8,943 nt of DNA, taken from positions 1-8,943 of the forward strand of contig CALILB010000390.1 of NCBI GenBank assembly GCA_938016625.1, written 5' to 3'. Position 1 is the stretch's first letter. Every line of letters starts with the position of its first letter. This document shows positions 1 through 5,433 of the stretch, one piece after another. Below the pieces are notes generated by a model. The model was not told where the DNA came from. It saw nothing but the letters and a program-made list of their open reading frames with translations, and made no database searches. The position numbers and the translations under genes were made by a program. Source of the stretch: an uncultured bacterium (GTDB lineage: Bacteria; Acidobacteriota; Thermoanaerobaculia; Multivoradales; JAHEKO01).

Positions 1-282
1 GACGATGGGGCGCCCAACTTCGCCATGCGCCGGTTCATCATGGGCGAAGGGGGTGGTATGCCTCGTCACACCAACGAGGTGGAGCACGAGCAGTATGTGC
101 TCAAAGGAAAGGCCCGGGTGGGAATCGGTGACGAGGTCTTCGAGGTCGCCGCCGACGATGTGCTCTATATCCCGGCCAAGACTCCCCATTTCTACGAGGT
201 GGTGGAGGCCCCCTTCGAATTTCTGTGTGTGGTTCCAAAATCCCCCGATCACATAGAGATCCTCGACGACGCTGGCGACTAA
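1..282 (+). CDS. Cupin-domain protein, C-terminal part (5' end outside window)
   Basis: The frame is open from base 1 to the TAA at 280-282, giving 93 codons. The ATG at 25 is probably internal, because the residues before it (PNFA) already read as the first cupin strand. Both cupin motifs are visible. Motif 1 runs GGGMPRH-TNEVEHEQYVLKG, with His and Glu residues placed as metal ligands and the usual closing Gly. Motif 2 runs DDVLYIPAKTPHFYEV, with the conserved Pro and the last ligand His. Single-domain cupins of about 110-120 residues bind a divalent metal and act as small dioxygenases, isomerases or sensors; nothing here fixes the substrate. The stop codon overlaps the ribosome-binding site of the peptidase gene 11 bases downstream, so the two are probably co-transcribed. 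Fold assignment is confident; function is unknown. Confidence 0.85.
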   Translation, partial: DDGAPNFAMRRFIMGEGGGMPRHTNEVEHEQYVLKGKARVGIGDEVFEVAADDVLYIPAKTPHFYEVVEAPFEFLCVVPKSPDHIEILDDAGD

Positions 283-289
283 AGGAGGG
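281..289 (+). promoter_or_regulatory. Shine-Dalgarno site deciding the GTG start of the M1-like peptidase
   Basis: AAAGGAGGG lies just upstream of GTG 294 and overlaps the last two bases of the cupin TAA. It supports GTG 294 over the in-frame GTG at 225, which lies inside the cupin gene and would add 23 arginine-rich residues ahead of an otherwise clean signal peptide. The overlap suggests translational coupling of the two genes. Confidence 0.8.
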
Positions 290-293
290 AAAC

Positions 294-2708
294 GTGAGCA
301 CCGACTCCTTGCCTCCGTCGAGATCGAGCCGGGCAGGGCGAGTCATCGGGCTTTGCGCAGCCCTGCTGATCGGCGCCTCGGTCCACGCCACGGAACCGAC
401 TACCAGCTCGCGGTCAAGAACGGCCTACGACGAGCTGCAAGAGTGGCGGTTCACCCAGGAGTCCTTCCCGATCCCTGAAGGGGGCATCGAGTTCGCCCTC
501 GACACCGCCGTCTGGGTGCTCGAATCGGGTCGGCTCTGGGTGCAAAAACCCCTGCCGGACGGTCCCGTCACCGGCCTCGTTTTCGAGGGCGTGGGTCGGT
601 TCGAGCTGGGGGTGCCCGATCCCTTCGAGCTGGCCCAACTGCGGCGATTTGCCGAGGAGCCGGAGCTCGAGCGCATCGATGAGCAGTTCTCGCAGATGGT
701 GCTGAGGTTTGCGGACGAGCCCCCTTTTCAACTCCCTGATCTACCCCCGGGAACAGACTATCGACCTCACCGGCTGGCGGTGGAGCGGCACGATCACTGG
801 CTGCGGATTCGACACGACGATGTCGACGCCGCGGTGGTGACGGCGCTGCTGACCCCCGGTGCCCGCCTCCTCCGCGCCGAGATGAAGACCGACTCCTGGA
901 GTTGGCTCACCTATGACTACGACAGCCGACGGTTGGAAGAGATCCGGCTGGACAGGTTTCAGAAGAAGAACTCCTTTGTCGAGCGCTGGTTGGGTCTCGA
1001 TCGCCCCGAGGATCGGCGCGCTGACGGACGACCGGGGAGGGAGTGGCCTCAGGCCGTCGACATCGAGCATGTCGAGATCGTCGGAGATCTGACCAAGCCC
1101 GGTAAGTATGCGCGGACCGGACTCAGCCTGACCCACCCCTTTGACGGGCGGTTCGAAGTGACCGTCCGTTTGACCAATGGCCTTGACAACACCCGGGCGA
1201 TCCAGCTCTACCTCCACCCGCTGGCCAGGGTCAGCCGGGTGACCGACCGGGAAGGTAGGCCGCTGCCGTACTTGAGGGACCACATTGGGGGTCGTAGCTC
1301 AGGGCTGGACAACCGAGTCTACGACGACTCGTTGATCGTGCTGCTGGAGGAGCCCTGGCCGGCGGGGGAGTCGAAGGAGCTCGGTATCGAGTACGAGATC
1401 GAGCTGGCCGGATTTGGCCCGGGTCGTCTCTGGTATCCGGCCGGTCAGTGGATGGAAGTGGGTCTGCGCGATCCGCATACGGTGCGATTGGCGCTCACCA
1501 GCCGGGAGAGTCACACCATCCGTGCGGTGGGGAGGCCGGTGGAGGAGTTGATCGAAAACGGCCGCCGGACTTCGGTCTGGGAGCCGGAGGAGCCGGTGCG
1601 GATGGCGACTTTCACCATGGTGAATCGTTTCCACGAAAAGCGCGTGGAGGGGAGCGAGGGATCGGAAGTCGTCGCTTTTGGCTCGGTCGACGGCTATCTG
1701 TCGCCGGCTCGAATCGGCAGGGTGGCCGAAGAGATCTTGGAGATCGTCGCCTTTTTTCAAGAGCTGTTTGCCGCCAGACTGGAACCCCCACAACTCCAGG
1801 TCACGCTCATCCCGGCCAACCATGGCCAGGCCTTCGGTGGCTTTCTCCATCTTGCTGACGCCAGCACCGTGCGCTCACGCAGCGGTGTCCGCGAGCGATT
1901 CCTTGCTCACGAGGCCGCCCATCAGTGGTGGGGCTCCCAGGTGGGGTGGAGCAGCTATCGGGATCAGTGGCTGAGCGAGTCCTTCGCCGAGTATGCGGCC
2001 ATGTTGTACGTCGAGATGGCTTTGGAGAGGGGTCCAGAGCTGTTCGAGGAGATGCTGAGGGTTTACTTCGACGAGCTCAACGGCTCACTCAAGACGATGT
2101 ACAGCGGATTCACCCGGGCCGGTCTGCCCCGACTCAACCGTGAAGGTGCCGATCGCATAGGTCCCATCGGTCATGGCTACCGCTGCGCCACGGGGGACGT
2201 GCCCACCGCCTATCGTTCACAGGCCTACCGCAAGGGGGCGCTCGTGCTTCACATGTTGCGAGTCCTGTTACGGGATTCGACCGGTAGCGACGAGGCGTTT
2301 TTTGCGACTCTGAGAGAGTTTCTGGACAGCTACCGGGGCACGGTGGCGAGCACCGAGGACTTTCAGGAGATCCTGACGCGCACGGTTACGGGCGACTGGT
2401 CCTGGTTTTTCGACCAATGGATCTACCGGTCCGAGATCCCGACCTTCCGTTGGGATCACGAGGTGGTGCCGGCGGCGCCTGGAGAGGGGAGCTACAGGGT
2501 ACTGCTCGAGGTCGGCCTGGAGAACGTGCCCGACGGGTTTCGGATGCCGGTGCCGGTGACGATCGAGCTGGCCGGTGGCCGGTCCGAGAGAAGATCGATT
2601 CTGGTGGACGAGCCGGAGGAGTCCTTCGAGCTGGTGGTCCCCGGTCGACCCACGAGGGTCGTCTTCAATCCCGACAACGCGGTGCTGGCAAAGGTGAAAG
2701 GGCGTTAG
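294..2708 (+). CDS. Exported M1-family (gluzincin) zinc metallopeptidase, non-canonical
   Basis: An 804-residue protein starting at GTG. Residues 1-32 form a Sec signal peptide: an Arg-containing n-region, the hydrophobic core VIGLCAALLIGA, and cleavage after VHA. The zinc site is HEAAHQWWG at residues 539-547 (H539, E540, H543), followed after 18 residues by E562 in SESFAEY, which is the M1/gluzincin pattern. Y645 in AYRKGALVLHML sits where M1 enzymes carry the transition-state Tyr. Residues ~260-500 look like the M1 N-terminal beta domain. The C-terminal part (FFDQWIYRSEIPTF, then a beta region) also matches M1 proteins. The GxMEN exopeptidase motif is absent: GQAFGGFL (511-518) fills that slot 28 residues before H539. 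It is therefore probably a periplasmic or surface peptidase, not a standard aminopeptidase. Residues 33-260 match nothing I recognise. The gene ends 12 bases from the convergent radical SAM gene. Confidence 0.9.
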   Translation: MSTDSLPPSRSSRAGRVIGLCAALLIGASVHATEPTTSSRSRTAYDELQEWRFTQESFPIPEGGIEFALDTAVWVLESGRLWVQKPLPDGPVTGLVFEGVGRFELGVPDPFELAQLRRFAEEPELERIDEQFSQMVLRFADEPPFQLPDLPPGTDYRPHRLAVERHDHWLRIRHDDVDAAVVTALLTPGARLLRAEMKTDSWSWLTYDYDSRRLEEIRLDRFQKKNSFVERWLGLDRPEDRRADGRPGREWPQAVDIEHVEIVGDLTKPGKYARTGLSLTHPFDGRFEVTVRLTNGLDNTRAIQLYLHPLARVSRVTDREGRPLPYLRDHIGGRSSGLDNRVYDDSLIVLLEEPWPAGESKELGIEYEIELAGFGPGRLWYPAGQWMEVGLRDPHTVRLALTSRESHTIRAVGRPVEELIENGRRTSVWEPEEPVRMATFTMVNRFHEKRVEGSEGSEVVAFGSVDGYLSPARIGRVAEEILEIVAFFQELFAARLEPPQLQVTLIPANHGQAFGGFLHLADASTVRSRSGVRERFLAHEAAHQWWGSQVGWSSYRDQWLSESFAEYAAMLYVEMALERGPELFEEMLRVYFDELNGSLKTMYSGFTRAGLPRLNREGADRIGPIGHGYRCATGDVPTAYRSQAYRKGALVLHMLRVLLRDSTGSDEAFFATLREFLDSYRGTVASTEDFQEILTRTVTGDWSWFFDQWIYRSEIPTFRWDHEVVPAAPGEGSYRVLLEVGLENVPDGFRMPVPVTIELAGGRSERRSILVDEPEESFELVVPGRPTRVVFNPDNAVLAKVKGR

Positions 2709-2720
2709 CGCTCGGTCTGC

Positions 2721-4673
2721 TCAGACTTTGTACTGGTGAAACATGGCGGCCAGCAGTATCAGCTCTGGATGAGAGGCGGACAGTTTGGGAAGAACCAGAC
2801 GTATGTTTGATCGGTACTCGGAGAGTTTCTCCAGGAGCGATCGCAGGTCGTCCTCTTTGTCCCAGCGGAGCTTGTTCAGATCCAGGATCAATCGGCTCTT
2901 GCTCCGTGCCAGAGAATTCTGAATTTGCTGCGCCAGTTCTTCTGCACCAGTAGCCGAGAGCACGCCCTCCAGCCGCAGCCACACCTGCTTCTTGGCATGC
3001 TGGAGGTCGACCTGGATGGAAAGTTCCGGGATCGAGATCTTGTGCGGGACCTCCTCCCAGAGATGAAACGCGCTCCAACTCTTGCCAGGCAGACGGTAAG
3101 TCGTCCGTACCAGCTTGGGATGCTGGAAAAGATCGAGTTTGAGCGTCAACCCTGTCCATAACGCAGCGCCCACGGCCAGCACGGACTTGAACCGCTCCGC
3201 CAGTGTGGGAGACCCCAGCTCCGCGTGGATTCTTCTCTGCAAATCGTGGACCCAGCGGCGGACCTTTGCATTCGGTCCGAACAGTCTCCCCGCGAGAAAC
3301 ACGGGATAGGCATTCCGCAGTTCTTTGCCGTAATACTTCGCCTTCTCGCGCAGAAAGGGATTCGGAGAGTTCTTGAGCTTCTGGTATCCGAGCAGCCGCG
3401 TCTCCTGGATCCGGATGATGCTCGGACCGAGCCTTTCAAAATCCTGTTCGTAACACCAGTGCTGAATATCCTCGATCTGGCCGGGTGACAACGTCGGGTG
3501 TTTGATCATCGTGGTGAAACCGTCTCCCCGTCGATAGAAAAGCTCGGGGTCCTTGACGTACACCTCGTGCAACAAGTTTTCCTCGAGAATCCGTTGGTAA
3601 AACGGCGTGCCGGGCACAGGTCCATAGATCATGAACTGAGCCAGCGTAGGCTTGAGCTCCATCAGCTTGTCCAGCTCTTCCGCCACCACATTCTCGTTCT
3701 GGTAATCAAACCCGACGATCATCGAGGTCAGCACCGTGATGCCGTGCTGACGAAAATCCGTGAGGATTTTCTCGATCGGCCTGCCCTGTTGCTTGGCGTA
3801 ACCTGATCGCGTACCCTCGTAGCCGATCCACAAGCCATCGATCCCCATCTCCAGGATTTCCTCGACCCTGTACTGGCTGATTGCCTTGACGCTAGCGAAG
3901 GCGAAGATCGACAGGGTCTTGCCGCCCTCCAGTACGCGTTGACGGAATGCCATTGCGCGCTTCTTGTTGAGGAGGAAATCCTCGTCCACAATCAGAAATC
4001 TCAGCTCCGGGTCCATGTCCAGATAGCGCTCTACGACGGTGTAGATGTCCTTGCCCTCGGGCAACAGCTTGATGTGTTTTCGCTGAAAGTAGTGCGAGGT
4101 GCAGCAGAAGTCGCAGCCGTTGGGGCAACCGAGCCCCGCGAAGATCTTCCCCGTTCCCGATACGGGCAGGGAAAACACCTTCAGCCGGCCCCCGATCAGC
4201 GGGTGCTTGTACGGCATCGGGATCTCCGGTTCGCCCAACAATCGGCGAAAGAACGCTACACCTTCCTCGCGGCAAATGAAGTCGGCGTAGGGTGCGAGCA
4301 CCTCGTCGCTCAAAACCGTCCCGTAGCCGCCAAGGACGATCTTGCTTTGGGGAGCATACCGGCGGATCAAGGCGACCATCTCCTTCATTTTGTGATGCAC
4401 GGCTATGAGAAAGGTGATGCCCACGTAGTCGTAGCCCTTCTTGAGCTCGCGGATGAGCTCGCGCGTCGACGGGTACTGCAACACCACGGTGGGAGCGTCC
4501 AGATTCTCCGCGATGTATTCGATGGAATAGTGGGTGTTGACCGTCCGTGGACTGAAGATTCCCTGAGCGCGCGTGACTTGGCTGAACAGCAGCTCATACC
4601 CCACCGAGGGAGCGTCGCCGCACTTTGGACCCAGGGGACGACACACGCTGGTCAGCAGAACCTTCTTTGGCAT
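2721..4673 (-). CDS. Radical SAM enzyme with B12-binding-like N-terminus and STAS-like C-terminus
   Basis: A 650-residue cytoplasmic protein. Residues 1-150 resemble the B12-binding Rossmann domain that precedes many radical SAM cores: an MPKKVLLTS start, GYDYVGITFLIA at 80-91, and KIVLGGYGTVL at 111-121. The DxHxxG cobalamin-ligand motif is not visible. The radical SAM core starts at GLGCPNGCDFC, where C183, C187 and C190 form CX3CX2C for the [4Fe-4S] cluster; C191 directly follows. The core continues to about 400 (LIVDEDFLLN, GIDGLWIGYEG, MIVGFDYQNE, YGPVPGTPFY). Residues ~410-530 are helical and also occur in some B12-type radical SAM proteins. Residues ~562-632 read like a STAS domain: VWLRLEGVLSATGAEELAQQ, then LILDLNKLR, then NIRLVLPK. 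Start ATG 4673 has an AAGGAGGA site 7 bases upstream (4681-4688). Substrate unknown; methyltransfer or a similar radical modification is plausible by family. Confidence 0.88.
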   Translation of the reverse strand: MPKKVLLTSVCRPLGPKCGDAPSVGYELLFSQVTRAQGIFSPRTVNTHYSIEYIAENLDAPTVVLQYPSTRELIRELKKGYDYVGITFLIAVHHKMKEMVALIRRYAPQSKIVLGGYGTVLSDEVLAPYADFICREEGVAFFRRLLGEPEIPMPYKHPLIGGRLKVFSLPVSGTGKIFAGLGCPNGCDFCCTSHYFQRKHIKLLPEGKDIYTVVERYLDMDPELRFLIVDEDFLLNKKRAMAFRQRVLEGGKTLSIFAFASVKAISQYRVEEILEMGIDGLWIGYEGTRSGYAKQQGRPIEKILTDFRQHGITVLTSMIVGFDYQNENVVAEELDKLMELKPTLAQFMIYGPVPGTPFYQRILEENLLHEVYVKDPELFYRRGDGFTTMIKHPTLSPGQIEDIQHWCYEQDFERLGPSIIRIQETRLLGYQKLKNSPNPFLREKAKYYGKELRNAYPVFLAGRLFGPNAKVRRWVHDLQRRIHAELGSPTLAERFKSVLAVGAALWTGLTLKLDLFQHPKLVRTTYRLPGKSWSAFHLWEEVPHKISIPELSIQVDLQHAKKQVWLRLEGVLSATGAEELAQQIQNSLARSKSRLILDLNKLRWDKEDDLRSLLEKLSEYRSNIRLVLPKLSASHPELILLAAMFHQYKV

Positions 4674-4713
4674 GGGCTGATCCTCCTTGGAAATCTTCTT
4701 TTCGGCCGTGGTC

Positions 4714-4742
4714 AGCGTAGCACGGTGGTAGTGGGTTTCTAA
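4714..4742 (-). promoter_or_regulatory. Candidate promoter for the radical SAM gene
   Basis: Reading the - strand, TTAGAA (4737-4742) is followed after 17 bases by TACGCT (4714-4719), preceded by TG to give an extended -10 form, TGCTACGCT. The -35 is weak (3 of 6 consensus bases) and the -10 matches 4 of 6. The site would give a leader of roughly 30-35 bases before ATG 4673. The octamer CGTGCTAC is shared with the outer-membrane gene's promoter region. Confidence 0.35.
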
Positions 4743-4822
4743 GCGGACTCGCGCATGCGGTCCAGCGACGGCGAGCCGGAGGCGCGCGGCATATCTACAG
4801 CAGAGGCAACAGGGTAAGGTGG

Positions 4823-5077
4823 TTAGTGGCAGGGGCCGTTGGTGCCGCCGAGCATCTCGCAGACATCGTCAGCCGACAACAGCCCACGCTGCTCGAGCAG
4901 CAGGGCCAGATACTCGGCAATGGTCACCAGATCCCACTTGACCAGCTCACGGGCCTCCTCGCGGCTGAGTGTCTGGTGTCGGATGGCCAGATTGAGCAGT
5001 GCACTGGCCACATCGTCGGCGCCGGGACGCTGCCGATCGGTGATCTCGGGGAGAATGTCTTCGCTGGTTCTGTGCAT
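4823..5077 (-). CDS. Small 84-residue protein of unknown function
   Basis: I do not recognise this gene. ATG 5077 is preferred to the in-frame TTG at 5113 because a good promoter-like element (5105-5132) would start transcription near 5098, downstream of the TTG. A weak GAGAGG site lies about 11 bases before the ATG. The protein is charged and predicted largely helical, with heptad-like hydrophobic spacing (ALLNLAIRH; EARELVKWDLVTIAEYLALLLEQRG), and has no signal peptide or membrane segment. It ends DVCEMLGG-TNGPCH, with C73, G77-G78 and C83. The next gene on the strand is the radical SAM enzyme, 149 bases downstream. A Gly-Gly followed by a short Cys-containing tail next to a radical SAM gene raises the possibility of a peptide-modification precursor. 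A small helical regulator or adaptor is equally possible. Confidence 0.6.
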   Translation of the reverse strand: MHRTSEDILPEITDRQRPGADDVASALLNLAIRHQTLSREEARELVKWDLVTIAEYLALLLEQRGLLSADDVCEMLGGTNGPCH

Positions 5078-5104
5078 GTTCAATCTGCGCCTCTCGCGGT
5101 GAAC

Positions 5105-5132
5105 GTTATCCAACTGCAGGTATATCTTTCAA
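5105..5132 (-). promoter_or_regulatory. Candidate sigma70-type promoter for the small 84-residue gene
   Basis: On the - strand, TTGAAA (5127-5132, 5 of 6 to consensus) is followed after 16 bases by GATAAC (5105-5110, 4 of 6). Predicted initiation near 5098 gives a leader of about 20 bases to ATG 5077. Confidence 0.45.
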
Positions 5133-5214
5133 CGTATCCAGTCCGATTTCAGTTAGCTCCTTCACTGCGAAGGGAAATCCTTTCTGTCACGCTGCGTCGA
5201 TTCCGAGAACGAAC

Positions 5215-5246
5215 AAAGGCCGGGCCACCTTTGTAGCCCGACCTTT
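5215..5246 (-). terminator. GC-rich hairpin, possible second terminator
   Basis: Arms 5215-5225 (AAAGGCCGGGC) and 5236-5246 (GCCCGACCTTT) pair at 10 of 11 positions around a 10-base loop. On the - strand the hairpin is followed by a U-rich but interrupted tract (TTTGTTCGTTCTC), so it could act as a back-up terminator behind the outer-membrane gene, ahead of the small gene's promoter. No + strand gene ends nearby. It could equally be the end of an unannotated small RNA. Confidence 0.4.
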
Positions 5247-5367
5247 CTATCCCTGATCCGGCGCCAGGATCAGAGCACGATCCCGCAAGAGCAGGATCAA
5301 CTCGAAATCGATACCTCGGATTATAGGGCTGGATCCGAGACTCGGCAAGTGAATCTGAACAGGGCAC

Positions 5368-5408
5368 AAAAAAAGCCCCGGTCACCCCCCAAATGGGTGA
5401 CCGGGGCT
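5368..5408 (-). terminator. Intrinsic terminator of the outer-membrane protein gene
   Basis: Arms 5374-5387 and 5395-5408 are a perfect 14-base-pair GC-rich stem (AGCCCCGGTCACCC) with a 7-base loop. On the - strand it is followed directly by a run of seven T (the A run 5368-5374 on +). It sits 25 bases after the stop codon of the gene ending at 5434. This is a textbook rho-independent terminator. Confidence 0.95.
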
Positions 5409-5433
5409 GTTGGTTATCTCAGCCGCTCGCGAG

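Larger units (their letters stand above)
5078..5433. other. 356-base intergenic region with stacked hairpins
   Basis: No convincing gene lies here. From right to left it holds the terminator of the outer-membrane gene (5368-5408), a cluster of short GATCC/GGATC inverted repeats at 5253-5298, the GC-rich hairpin at 5215-5246, and the promoter of the small gene (5105-5132). In the cluster, CTGATCC/GGATCAG flank GGCGCCA at 5253-5273, and GATCC/GGATC flank a 10-base loop at 5279-5298. AGAGCACGATCC and AGAGCAGGATCA are imperfect direct copies. A 78-codon open frame (5149-5385, -) runs through the terminator hairpins and is not credible. Confidence 0.6.

Noticed and set aside
225..293. Upstream GTG start for the peptidase
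   Set aside because: It lies inside the cupin gene, has no ribosome-binding site, and would place 23 charged residues before the signal peptide.
3939..4742. 267-codon open frame on the + strand
   Set aside because: It is antisense to the radical SAM gene over its cluster motif and start region; no recognisable domain and no good ribosome-binding site.
4826..5236. 136-codon open frame on the + strand opposite the small gene
   Set aside because: It starts inside the 3' end of the small gene and runs through its promoter and the GC-rich hairpin; there is no start signal. The - strand gene has a promoter and a compact helical product.
5149..5385. 78-codon open frame on the - strand in the intergenic region
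   Set aside because: It starts inside the intrinsic terminator, crosses the other hairpins, has no ribosome-binding site and a Ser/Arg-rich composition.
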